Shown here in pieces: positions 37,301 through 46,509 of a stretch of 64,000 nt of DNA; positions within the stretch are counted from its first letter, which is position 1; every line of letters begins with the position of its first letter. The notes under the pieces were generated by a model. The model was not told the origin of the DNA, did no database searches, and was given only the letters and a program-made list of their open reading frames with translations. Source of the DNA: Epichloe hybrida (lineage: Eukaryota; Ascomycota; Sordariomycetes; Hypocreales; Clavicipitaceae). Both the position numbers and the translations under genes were made by a program. Location of the stretch: NCBI GenBank assembly GCA_019022495.1, contig JAFEKR010000001.1, positions 1,426,001 to 1,490,000 on the forward strand, given 5' to 3'.

Positions 37301-39699
37301 GCTGTCAGCAACCAAGGTCCCGCAGATGATAGAGTGTTCCTGGGTATTAGATGCAACAACTCTTTCATCAATTCCAGCCGACCCTTCGCGTCTTTGTTCT
37401 TCAAAAATGGATCAAACATGGAATGAAAGAAGTTGGTCAGATTGTCGTCGTCTGTATTATTTGTAGGAATGGCGGACATCATGACAAACAAGTGATGTAA
37501 AGGCATGCGAACGACTCCACGAGGGTTTTCCACTCGATCGGGTCGCTGTGAGGGCGTTGAAACAGGTTCGAAGGTACAAGGCACAGTCATGGAAAGTCTT
37601 TTCTCCGTAAACGGAAGAATGCCAAGCCCGTCAATGAGCAGCTGGATGTAATTGGATACACTTGGTAGAAAATCGACATCCAACAAAGCAGCATCTGCTT
37701 CTGCAGTTGCAGTCATGACCACCTTGGACAGTAATCCAAAAGCACAACCGACAAATTTGGCGGTGTCTTCGGAAACTTTGATATCCTTTGCAGAAGCCAC
37801 CTTCACAGAAGTAACTAGCGCTTGCCATAGTCGGCAGACCAAGCTATCTTTGTGAGCAAGATCACAAAACTTTTTCTGCATGATTGGCCCGACACATTCC
37901 AAAACCTTGTCGCAGTTCTTTCGAATCCACCTCGAATCGATAGCGGGCAGTTCATCTGACTTGACAGGTGTAGAATCCATGATGCGGTCTTGCCTCCATA
38001 TACGTGGTGTGCTCACGTCGAGAAGACCAACAAGAAGCCTCGCTGCTTGCATGACGCCGTCTTCAAGGACGTCAGGTTTGCCATCCAGAATACTGAGCTG
38101 ATTGACGACGGGCCTGACCGCCACATCCCATATAACGTCTGGCGAATACCTATCGCTGCCGGGGGCGAACGCGTAATAAAAAAGACTGCAGATACCACCA
38201 ATTACGACCCGTCGCAGTTTTATTGCTTCGTCGCGTTGTTTGGGGCTAGTTTTTCTTCGTAGTTGGCTGAGAATAGGCTGGCACAGTGTGCCAATAGTCT
38301 TTGGGTTGACTTTAGAGTCCGAGACCGAGAGGTAGACGTATCTGTTCCACGCGAGGTTGGCCTCCTGTTTAGTTGAGCTGTCTGTCATGTTGAAAGCGGA
38401 TTGAACTAGGGTCAGCCACGGTCCGTAATACTGCCATCTGTCGAGTGGGCATCGCAAGAAGAGAATGACAACACTCCAAATTTGAGGTACAGCGCAACTT
38501 GTCTGCTTTTCTTTGATCATTTCCCGCAGTCTCTTAATATAGAAGTCGATGTAAATTTCGGTGTCGTTTGTCGTTTGGAAAATATCGGTGACTTTGCGTA
38601 ATAGCTGCTTTTCGGAGCGTAGAGCGAATCCAGCCTCAGTTCCTAGGCTAATGGCCTGTGAACGAATATCCTTGACCGTGCTAAGCATGTCTGTGAACAT
38701 GTCTTTCAGCCAGTCACAATGAGTTGTCATATGAACTCGGGATTGCTTGACGAGTCGCTTGTATATGTGGAGGCGGCTCATCACGATGCTCTTGCCCTTG
38801 AGGTGATTTTCGATCTTGTGGACAGCCGCCACGAGTCGACCGACCCGGTCCAAAGTTATGACTTTTGGAGAGAAATTCTGGAATGCAACGACTTGCATGA
38901 GATGTCGCACCACGTCCTTGGGAGTTGCCTTATCTTCGAAGGACCGTATCGAGTGATCCATGATGAAGATACCAAAGTCAGTGGTAAGTGTGAGCGCGAT
39001 CGCCGGAAAATGAAGAAAAGTAGCCAGTAGTGTTAGAGAATGGTTGACCAGCGACGAATCGAGATCCCCACCTGGCGTCTTCGCCATCATATCTCGTTGA
39101 ATGAACTGCATGAAAAGGCTCATTTTATCCTGCAAAGCGACTCGATCCGGAAGGTTGTTTGACGCTTTCAATGCTCTAGAGAGCATCATATAGGCATCCA
39201 ACTTCGAATCCCGGTCGGAGCCGGCCAGCTGTTTTATTGATGAATCGAGCATCTCGATTATGTTGAGAGGCGACGAAGATCCATCGGCTTCGCCTCCCAG
39301 CGACGAAGCTAGTGGGTTTGGGGACGACGTTGGCTTGAGTATGCCCTTTACAGGTTTTGATGATGCCGAGTACGGGGCCGGGAGCGGCGAGGACCTGTTC
39401 GGCTTCAAACTGTCGTGAAATTGAGGAGCCTCTCTATAGTCCGTTTGTGCAGACCACTCGACCTTTTTTCGGATTCGACTAGAACTCGGGTCGGAACCTG
39501 TTGTCATGGGACAATGCGGCGAGTTTGCGCTGGGAGGGGTTTGAAGGCTCAACCTGGGGTCGAAGGCCAAGGTTCGGTGGACAATTGATTCGAGTGTGGC
39601 GTCTGTTTCGTGTAGAGCCTCACGGGGAGGAGTCGGCGGCCGAGCTGGCAGTGATTCAAGAATGTTCGTAGAAGGGGCCGAGGCTACTGAAGATGCCAT
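34339..39699 (-). CDS. rif1: Telomere length regulator RIF1, 1786 aa
   Basis: One uninterrupted frame. The N-terminal tail (1-150) is disordered and carries two protein phosphatase 1 docking motifs: KVEW (79-82, RVxF type) and GILK (119-122, SILK type). From about 155 to 1080 the sequence is alpha-helical repeat, matching the RIF1 N-terminal HEAT-like domain (SSIKQLAGSDRDSKLDAYMML, MDHSIRSFEDK, WNRYVYLSVSD). The remainder is long, Ser/Pro/Glu-rich linker with a basic end. RIF1 limits telomere elongation, delays late replication origins by bringing PP1 to MCM, and acts in break repair. The call comes from overall architecture, length and the docking motifs. MASSVASAPS at 39699 is a good start with no plausible alternative. 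Confidence 0.9.
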   Translation of the reverse strand: MASSVASAPSTNILESLPARPPTPPREALHETDATLESIVHRTLAFDPRLSLQTPPSANSPHCPMTTGSDPSSSRIRKKVEWSAQTDYREAPQFHDSLKPNRSSPLPAPYSASSKPVKGILKPTSSPNPLASSLGGEADGSSSPLNIIEMLDSSIKQLAGSDRDSKLDAYMMLSRALKASNNLPDRVALQDKMSLFMQFIQRDMMAKTPGGDLDSSLVNHSLTLLATFLHFPAIALTLTTDFGIFIMDHSIRSFEDKATPKDVVRHLMQVVAFQNFSPKVITLDRVGRLVAAVHKIENHLKGKSIVMSRLHIYKRLVKQSRVHMTTHCDWLKDMFTDMLSTVKDIRSQAISLGTEAGFALRSEKQLLRKVTDIFQTTNDTEIYIDFYIKRLREMIKEKQTSCAVPQIWSVVILFLRCPLDRWQYYGPWLTLVQSAFNMTDSSTKQEANLAWNRYVYLSVSDSKVNPKTIGTLCQPILSQLRRKTSPKQRDEAIKLRRVVIGGICSLFYYAFAPGSDRYSPDVIWDVAVRPVVNQLSILDGKPDVLEDGVMQAARLLVGLLDVSTPRIWRQDRIMDSTPVKSDELPAIDSRWIRKNCDKVLECVGPIMQKKFCDLAHKDSLVCRLWQALVTSVKVASAKDIKVSEDTAKFVGCAFGLLSKVVMTATAEADAALLDVDFLPSVSNYIQLLIDGLGILPFTEKRLSMTVPCTFEPVSTPSQRPDRVENPRGVVRMPLHHLFVMMSAIPTNNTDDDNLTNFFHSMFDPFLKNKDAKGRLELMKELLHLIPRNTLSSAGPWLLTADCAKASLETQLSNSVAHPIEKMLGPDYREIVSLLERGLTAHPSLATAHWLALLHTVATRITSDFGEAGCCLIVVEPLAKTLYDAISSSTERPSRLTSEAVTALFNLAKIPRDKQALDAARSKLWGAPTSVSKVGSFESLDALYKLGNHFLSFLYQKHDDSSLTVLPFMDSINSFLDKHWAVCGLTPIIKLQAGVGMWIQDDKAILTPNSQSSLSNTVGYHPSDTRNSRISSTNCSLQVTNMWDHICSNIATHCQVKDVDMSQVETLLIYGLKSRHSTILNRTALVCNVVVKTDEDLTCSESLKSVISSVGSKVDVSLHVGSRASAGIGTQESLRIRRRKEPSFPGNSSLASSIQNASSIAGSPATASSERPLTRKRRLEMTPEIVRDKSTKRTSTPKLRHDDSQIHFEPIVSSPLQEESQHLTERQKEVRERQRQTTASYSDAPSTSPPASPPAAFRNLPRSNKTGDAKESDKHAQETTPKRDKSFEDLISSTPTPRRGEFLQLDDLLNDPPSSPPIPRPYPLLSEIQSRSRTGNTMEDWEFSSPPGSPAENQQTEDAELPSAARTEAASPTKSPRSSKKQQMAVENAAKAVNSRPVEKGKLFAPLADVQQEKPLEGVITRSRKAHETPRPEKIAYEKVRSTPRRRSSHQMKLEGKNEDHEETDMSLTLDTPTTMPHPKFEMQVELVGKSTMQSNLAQTAVDGTVKPLELDECITVQTDSTWPSTEKLEATTEDLPLVVPSSPAETVESTASSKSHNKRKRGSKGGDVVNKKRRSTVHVMLKSATPGVKLNSIPASALENAIDHATGVETRSGLRKRQQRGGSDGIEQARSVSKRQSAPSHKSTDGGDTDEEVLSQLRTESHAASQQTQSQQESSIEAAHDVSVTKLNEAAPDLEMAPKPDESLAKDNEAQSNAKPAMSGGEKTASIIECLRNGLEQLRSVSLTRDEMYEVEDILMDMKRELFEAERRGRQQGRPGRSRTRKSRGQ

Positions 39700-39983
39700 G
39701 GCTGCTGCCAGGCAGCGCGGGCGATCTAGAGAGCGGAGAATTGGCCAAGAAGCTCATTCAGAGCCATGCAGAGATATCCGGTGTTGGGGTCGAGCCAATG
39801 CACCACAATATACAGATGCCTTGCGATGCAAGCCAGGTTCGAGAATTAGGTTTCAGCGGAGGAGAACAAGACGGTTGCGCAACTCGTGCGAGAAACAGCC
39901 AGCTGGCAGCTCTATTAACGCATAGAGTGTCAAAAGTTGTTGAGTAACGAAGGTCAGTCATGCACCGGAGAGAATCAAGGTGG

Positions 39984-39992
39984 TACGGAGTA
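39984..39992 (+). repeat. TACGGAGTA motif copy 3
   Basis: Intergenic, 285 bp upstream of the RIF1 start codon. Confidence 0.7.
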
Positions 39993-40241
39993 ATTAGTCC
40001 CCCCCCCTGACAAAGCAGAGAGCAGAGATTATGGAGCTCGCCCCGGAACCAACCCTCCCTGTTCGTGCCTTTTTTTTTTTTTCGATGGACGCGAACACGT
40101 CTTCACGAAACGCGTGTTGCCTGCAACTGGCGCGACGGAATAGCGGCTGACAGCGGGGCTGGGGCTGGGCAAGGGCCATCCAACTAACCTCTAACCCTCA
40201 ATGGTTGGGCCACTGGCATTAAAAGCCCGCCCGCCCGCCTT

Positions 40242-40250
40242 TACGGAGTA
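40242..40250 (+). repeat. TACGGAGTA motif copy 4
   Basis: Intergenic, between RIF1 and RIC8, 250 bp from copy 3. Confidence 0.7.
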
Positions 40251-40265
40251 CAAAGGTTGGGACCA

Positions 40266-40406
40266 GGCTAGTAGGCATCAATCAAATTGTCGGGTCTTCA
40301 GGCATTCTTCACGGCGTGTGCCTGCATGTTGTCGAAATTCTTCTTCTTTAGTAAATAAGGCTAGTAGGCATAAGCTCTTCAGGCATACGAAATTCTTCTT
40401 CTTTAG
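40266..40406 (+). repeat. Imperfect tandem direct repeat upstream of RIC8
   Basis: GGCTAGTAGGCAT recurs at 40266 and 40357, followed in both by TCTTCAGGCAT and by CGAAATTCTTCTTCTTTAG (40331-40349 and 40388-40406). The second copy lacks about 38 bases of the first. Confidence 0.75.
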
Positions 40407-40842
40407 AAATAAAGAATAAGCTCCATACTTTAGACGCCAAAGACGCGAATACCAATATAATCTACAGCATCGCTTGAAATCCATACCTATTATAATTTAT
40501 TCCTACGCCGTAATGTTGACCTCCCTCCCTACCTACATAGATGCGTGATAAGGTAGCTCACTGTTTCGCCCCCCCACCTATGAGTTCATGCAGCTGCACC
40601 TCACTCCAGACTGCGAATTACACAACAATCTTCGAGTTCGGAAATCTCATGCGAAGAGACCCTCGCCTGCTCTCTCCGCAGGATCATTTTGGGTCACCGC
40701 ATCCGCAGCTTGGTGGAGCAGACAGGCTTGTTCGTCTTGGGGCTGGTTTCGCAACAGAGGCACTGGGTTATTCGCTGGGCCACCCGTCATTGACTCAAAA
40801 TTCAGAGTCCGTCAGTTGAGTTGAACAGGCAGTCAACTTATC

Positions 40843-42520
40843 ATGGCTGCCGCGATGGGGACGGCCACAGGACCAGGTGAGACACATTAAAACTATCTCC
40901 AACTCTGCCGTCCTTTCAACCAGATAGTGAACTAACGACAATGATTTTTTTTTTCCTAGCCAAACTCAAGGCAGTCACAGATCTAGTCAACAAGCTCAGT
41001 GATGACCTTGAAAATATATCGCTTCTTCCCAAGGGTATTTTGTCAATTCACTACGAGCTTATGAGCCATTGACGAATCTAACATTGTCAATGCTAGATCG
41101 GAACGACGCATTGGAAGAACTGAAGATATACGGCCGGGACCCTAAAAACGCGGACCCCATCTTCACGGCAAATGTTCGTAGATCCACTGCATCATTCTCT
41201 ACTTCACTGTATCTAACAATTGTCATCAAGGGCATTACCATGCTACTGCGGTATGCCTTCCACACCACTTCTAGTGAGACTGCAAGAGCAGCCTTGCGAG
41301 TGATCGCAAATGCCATGCTGCTGAAACCCGAGACACGCCAGATGTTCGTTAGCAAAGGATATCCCGCTCAGGCTTGCGAGAAACTCAAAACGGACAACTG
41401 GGACGACGAGTTCCTTTTTTCCCGAATACTCTTCCTCTCAACCTACGGCACTGACATTGACCTGAAAGCCCTGATCGAGGACTGCCAACTTGCAGAACAT
41501 ATTGTCAACAACCTGGAGCGTCACATTAATCTGCCATCAGATAAGCAGAAGCAGAAGCTAGATCCTATGGAAGAAATGGCTCTGGGAGAGACCCTCAAAT
41601 TAATGTTCAATGTGACTCACTTTTGCAAGACAAAGGTGTCGGCCTTTACACCAGCTGTGTCTCACATTGTTTCTTTACTCTGGAAACAAGATAGTTCCGA
41701 CGCCAAACCCTTGGAACCTCCATTCAGCCCTCTAGTCAACTCGCTCCTGAACCTGGACCTCCAAGCTGACCAAAGCCAATTGTCGCTCTATCCACAAGAT
41801 GATCCTAACAAAGTCACTTCTAGGATTTTGCATCTGCTAGACTGTGGAGTTAGAGCATACAGTGGAAGTGATCTGGAGACTGTGGTCACTCCGGTCGTCA
41901 GCCTTCTCTCAAAGCTATACGAAAACGCGCCACGAGAAGTCCGTCAGAAGATGAAAGAGAGTTTGCTACCAACTGGCGAGGATCGGCAAGCTGTGTTGGG
42001 TCGCGGCGATTCTCTTCCATCGGTATTGCTTAAGAACTCGACGAATCCGACAGCTCCAGCCCTACGGGATGCTATTTCGCACCTTTTATTCGATCTGTCA
42101 GATAAGGATGCTTCAAAGTTTGTCGAGAACGTTGGTTATGGCTTTGCCTCAGGCTTCCTGTTCCAGAACAACGTGCCTGTGCCAGCTTCTTTGTCCTCGA
42201 GTCTGAGCACAGGTGATGCCTCTGGAAATCAGAGACCTGTAAATCCTATCACTGGTCAATTTTTGGATAAGCAAAAATTCGCAAATGCCCCCGAGATGAC
42301 AGAGGAGGAAAAGGAGCGCGAGGCAGAACGTCTATTCGTCCTTTTCGAACGGTTCGTGTTTCTTTTTATCCGATGTCTCACTAGCGCAGCCTCACATTGA
42401 CAAAAATTTCCTAGGCTTAAGAAGACCGGCGTCATCAATATACAGAACCCTGTTGAGAAAGCGGTTCAGGAGGGGCGGTTTGAGGAGCTTTCGGATGACT
42501 ACGTGGAGGAACTAGATTGA
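40843..42520 (+). CDS. ric8: Synembryn/RIC8, G-alpha chaperone and exchange factor, 470 aa
   Basis: Exons 40843-40876, 40960-41034, 41097-41173, 41231-42351 and 42415-42520. Splicing gives MAAAMGTATGPAKLKA, KDRNDALEELKIYGRDPKNADPIFTAN, then GITMLLRYAFHTT. The intron 41174-41230 is inferred from GTTCGT, CTAAC and ATCAAG; it is 57 bases without a stop, so an unspliced form would only add 19 residues. Family blocks: LRVIANAMLLKPETRQMFV, DDEFLFSRILFLSTYGT, MALGETLKLMFNVTHFCK, LLFDLSDKDASKFVENVGYGFASGFLFQNNVPVP, and ELSDDYVEELD at the end. RIC8 folds nascent G-alpha subunits and promotes GDP release without a receptor; in Neurospora and Magnaporthe it is needed for growth, conidiation and infection signalling upstream of adenylate cyclase. 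Confidence 0.93.
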
Positions 42521-43049
42521 GATACCTCATCCAGATGTTACGACGGAGTTAAGCAAGTTTGGATGTTTCGAGTGTTGGTCCCCCAAGCAAGCTCTTACTG
42601 GATACCTTGCTGGAGATGTAGGCACATGATTCAGAGCAATGGGCCGCGACTGTAAGCCCTGTTCACTTGACGCCGAGTATTGAAGAGGACGCGAGGACAC
42701 ATACGAGAGAGCAGACATAATCTGAGAAGCAATCAAAATTTAGTTCAGTCTCCGCGGGAGTGTCTGGACCGTGATAGTCACTCATCTGCCTTGCGGACCA
42801 AGCGATAGGTACAAGATAATGAGTCAGTGGTATTCGCTTGATCCAGTTCGACGTTTGTAGGGACTTGTTGTTCTTGGACACATACATACCTTTACTTGTG
42901 CAAGGCACAAGATCAAATGTTGTCATGGGTGTAACAAAGCACCTTATTCATGCTCCAACCCGCGTCTGAAGAGCAATTGTGCCGATTCGTCCACATGTTC
43001 CTATTGTATCGACTTAAGCTGTCGATCGTTATGCTGTTCATTCTCATGC
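42521..43049. other. Convergent 3' region, no gene seen
   Basis: Between the ends of RIC8 and the GNAT gene. Nothing recognisable. Confidence 0.4.
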
Positions 43050-43718
43050 TTACGCTGGCCTCTTTCCAATGTACCCGTTTAAAGTAGCAATACCAGACTC
43101 ATCATATTTATCAACCTCTTCCCAAACCTTGACCAACTCCAAATTTGCCTTTGCAAGAACTCGTTGACTGGCGGCATTGCTGTCGGTCGTTACAGCCACA
43201 ATGCATTCCTCAACTTCCCCATTCTGATCCTCAACGACCGTGCTCCTCTCGACTTCAAGCTCAACCTCGGCCCGCGGAAGAGCCCACCATGCTATCAAAA
43301 AAGCATGAAGCAGCTCTGTAGCGTACCCCTTCCCCCAGAACTCCCTGCGGAGCATATACCCAATGGCGGGCCACCCCAGCTCCCCCACGAACAAATGGCA
43401 ACCCGCAGTTCCAATCATTTCCCCCGTGTCAGCCAAGGATACGATGAACTCATATTTCATGTCGCCTTCCGGTGCGAGCCGCATTTTGAATTTTTCCCTT
43501 GACCATTCGAGATCAGGGTCGGGTCTTCCCTGGCTCGTCCACTTCATCACTTCTGGTTGGAGTCGGAGAGCATGCCAACCGTCCAGATCATCCTCCATCG
43601 TGCGACGAAGGACTAGGCGCTCAGTTTGTATGTCTGCGCGAGTATTGAGAAGCGGAAAAGGTTGCGCCGGAAGAGTCGTTTTGACCTTGACCCAATCGAG
43701 AGATGAGGGCTGAACCAT
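43050..43718 (-). CDS. GNAT-family N-acetyltransferase (RimJ/RimL-like), 222 aa
   Basis: Single exon. The sequence IQTERLVLRRTMEDDLDGWHAL opens the Acetyltransf_3 type of GNAT fold; WPAIGYMLRREFWGKGYATELLHAFL (about 113-138, given here as a landmark) contains the acetyl-CoA pyrophosphate loop R-x-x-G-x-G/A in the form RREFWGKGYA; and TDSNAASQRVLAKANLE is the usual end motif with the Asn and Ser that contact CoA. Such small cytosolic enzymes acetylate protein N-termini, amino acids or other amines. Substrate cannot be read from sequence. The start at MVQPSSLDW leaves about 28 residues before the fold. Confidence 0.88.
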   Translation of the reverse strand: MVQPSSLDWVKVKTTLPAQPFPLLNTRADIQTERLVLRRTMEDDLDGWHALRLQPEVMKWTSQGRPDPDLEWSREKFKMRLAPEGDMKYEFIVSLADTGEMIGTAGCHLFVGELGWPAIGYMLRREFWGKGYATELLHAFLIAWWALPRAEVELEVERSTVVEDQNGEVEECIVAVTTDSNAASQRVLAKANLELVKVWEEVDKYDESGIATLNGYIGKRPA

Positions 43719-44978
43719 GGTGGACTAAGCCGAGTAGGTAGTATTTTCAAAAATGTGAGACGGTGTGGAAAGTGATGATGATGAATTCAGCTATCTAGAC
43801 TATCCACATGTGGAACAACAACGAGGCTACATATACGAGGGTGCCCTGAGTGCCGAGGTCTCGCAACAAAGCCTCGAAGAGGGAAGACATCACGATAGTG
43901 ATGCCTAAGATGTGAGGCTGCTACATCCAAAAAAAAAAAAAAAGAACAGAAGTGGTAACAACAACCCGCTGGCAGCCGCAAGTTCACAACTGCAACTTTC
44001 GTCTGAACCGTGGGCTCAAAAAAAAGGAGGGTATCCAGACCACGCGCAGCAAATTCACAAGTCGATATCGTGGATTTTCTGTATTTCAATGCTCCAAAGG
44101 GCTATTGACAGAGGCACCTAGGCTTCTTCTAGGCGTGGCATGAGTCACCGAGGCCGTTTCGGACCTTCGCTTTGCCGGGTGCAGGAGGACACGCTGCGGC
44201 TGGATCATTCAGCAATTTGCTTTGACAAGAGCTAGTATGTGAGCAGGCATATAATAGTGAAGGTCGAAATGATTTCGGCCTATTGGAACAAAAGGTTAAT
44301 ATAATGAAACCTCATCAATGGTTTACACATGGCGTCGCTGCGTAATCCGTAATTCGCAATACACGTATTGCATGCAGAAGTTGGCCGTCCACATGAAGAA
44401 TGCAAGGACCACCAGACTTTTCGCGACTGACAACCCGTATTCCTCCCGTATTACTCCATGAAGCGCCTTGGTGCGATGTGAGCGTTGTATTGTAATGAGA
44501 GAACCGTCAGGCCAAAAACAGGATGCGTACCCTTAGTAGGACTGCGGCTATGATCTCTTTTCTGTTCAACAGTGTGCAAGTATTCGTAGACGCCATGAAA
44601 GACCTTGAAAACCAAACAGATCAAGATTTCCTGACGCGGGGTTTTCGGTCATATTCGTAGAGTTCTCGACAGAAGGTAATCCAATCAGTCTGCTCCGCCA
44701 TTTCTGCCCATCGTCATCCGGCGAATATTCTACACAAGGATCAAGGATAGGTCACGAGTGCAACTCTTGCCGTAAAATTATGCATTCCTTTTAGACTCCA
44801 ACTGACATGGCGTCGAATGGCACACTACCGGTCACTATCACATAACGTTCGATTGGTCTTTTTTTTTCTTGATTCACTCGTTGCCCTCTGTTTAGCAGGC
44901 AAATGCAGTTGATATTTCCATGATCCGTAGTAAACACCCGCAGAACCTTGCCCAACCGTCCCCAAAACCAGAAAGACT
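43719..44978. other. Intergenic, no gene seen
   Basis: 1.26 kb with A-runs near 43928 and 44020 and a T-run near 44859. Open frames are short and featureless. The side nearest 44,978 is the 3' flank of eL20. Confidence 0.4.
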
Positions 44979-46021
44979 CTAAGCGAAAGTGGAGGGTCGC
45001 TTCGCGCTGAACAGCTTCTTGCTGCTAGCCTTGGAAATGCGATGGGGGAGAGGGAAGCTCAGGTCCTTGGTGAGGAGTTGCCTGATGTAGGGGCGCTTGA
45101 CATCCTCGGTCTTCTCGATTTCGACGACGCGGAGAATCTGGGTATATCAGTCAGTAAATTACTCTCGGTGTACAAAGGTCAACAGTCGAGTTTATGGTGC
45201 ACATACGTGAATCGACCTGAAGCGAGCGCGGTGCCGGGCAGCCATGTCAGAGTAGAGAGCCTCAACAGCATCAGTGCGGGACATCTCGCGGTACTCCTTG
45301 TACATGTTGTGCGTGCCCGAGCGGGAGTCGTATCGAAGCCAGATGCCGAAGTTCTTGACCTTCTGGGGGTGCTTCTCGTGGATCTAAGTCGGATCTGTGA
45401 GCCTCGATATTTTTATCGCCAAGTGGCTATTTTGAGAATGCCTACAGTCTTGACGCTGACAATCTCGCCAGTGGCCTTCTTGACCTTTCGGAGTCCGCGC
45501 AAGAAGTACCAGAATCGGGACTTGGCGACCGTCTCGTTAGGAGCGAAGATGGTCATGCGGTACATGTCCGGCGTAGGGTTGGCCTCAGTGGGCAGATGGC
45601 GCCCAACGACATCGTATTCCTGAAGACGACCTTTGAGATGAGTCTGATTAGTGCGGTTACTCTTTACCATGATGTAAGCAATTATTCCCAATGTCCTCGT
45701 TCGAGGTCCACGGAGCGTGTTGGATCACCGGAAGGACCGCGTCTGTGATGTCGTAGGGTTTTGTCCAAGTGCCGCAATCGCAAATAGGTGGCCAACTCCC
45801 TTGACAACTGCCGGGGCGGAATGGTGCAGGACGATTATTTCTGAAGCTGTTTTTTTCGTGACGAACAAATCCCAAATCGTTACACTATCTCGATGATGTC
45901 CAATATGTCGCTGTCGCTGTCGCTTTCGATTTCGATGGTTACGCGTGGAAAGTTTTCGCCTCCCGTTCAATGTTCATCGAAATCATGCGCTTAAAAATGA
46001 ATTGAGATTATGCTTACCCAT
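44979..46021 (-). CDS. rpl20: 60S ribosomal protein eL20 (L18a), 174 aa
   Basis: Minus-strand exons: 46021-46018 (ATGG only), 45630-45446, 45383-45207, 45137-44979. Joined, they give [20 protein letters not shown], continuing with [19 protein letters not shown], the [35 protein letters not shown] region, and ending [10 protein letters not shown]: exactly 174 residues, the family length. The alternative of starting at ATG 45670 inside what I call intron 1 would add a dozen foreign residues, so I reject it. Intron 1 is 387 bases (GTAAGC to CTCAAAG, branch CACTAAT). Codon choice is highly biased, as expected of a ribosomal protein. A further intron seems to end right before the ATG. eL20 sits on the solvent side of the large subunit. 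Confidence 0.95.
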
Positions 46022-46071
46022 CTGTAGAGTTTGTTAGCAAGCCAAATATTAAGTATAAATTGACAACTTAC
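46022..46071 (-). other. Probable 5'-UTR intron of eL20
   Basis: On the minus strand GTAAGT at 46071, GCTAAC, and CTACAG at 46022 form a complete 50-base intron ending at the base before the ATG. If used, the start codon lies in a 4-base exon. Confidence 0.65.
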
Positions 46072-46509
46072 TGTGAATATGGTCAATGTCCTCGACAATT
46101 GGCGAAATTTAGTGATAATCAAAGTCGGAGGAGACGCAGCAATAATTTTTGTGTGCAGACAGTGGGGAAGGCAAACGGGATGAGCAGTTGCAGGGCTTGG
46201 GCCCCAGCAGCGATTGGCTGCATCAAAGGGCGTGTGCCCACTGTGAACCGAGTTTGATCTCACGTGCGTAATCACGTTACACATCGGTTGGCGATTTGCA
46301 GAAGCCAATGTACGCTTCCTCCTGGGTGGATCTTGGCCTGGCTCGTATGAACTCAGTCCAAGTGCAGTTGGACACTGATGAGTGGATTGGACCTATTGGT
46401 CAACTGACAGTACAATAAACCGAATCCTTCCATAAATGTCATTGATTTTGGTCGTCCATCCAGACGCACCGTAAATGTACCCTGGAGTATCGAATAAGTC
46501 GACTTCAGT
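46072..46509. promoter_or_regulatory. Divergent promoter region eL20 / CSN12
   Basis: About 0.44 kb serving two genes read outward. I see no defined TATA box or known ribosomal-protein promoter element. Confidence 0.45.

Larger units (their letters stand above)
39700..40842. other. Divergent promoter region of RIF1 and RIC8
   Basis: 1.1 kb with two TACGGAGTA motifs (39984, 40242), a C-run and T-run (about 40000-40082), and a partial direct repeat at 40266-40406. No gene is supported. Confidence 0.45.

Noticed and set aside
45631..45670. Alternative eL20 start at 45670
   Set aside because: Adds foreign residues before GRLQEY, whereas the spliced start gives the exact family length.
45631..46017. 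snoRNA hosted in intron 1 of eL20
   Set aside because: Ribosomal protein introns often host snoRNAs, but I find no matching C and D boxes or H/ACA layout.
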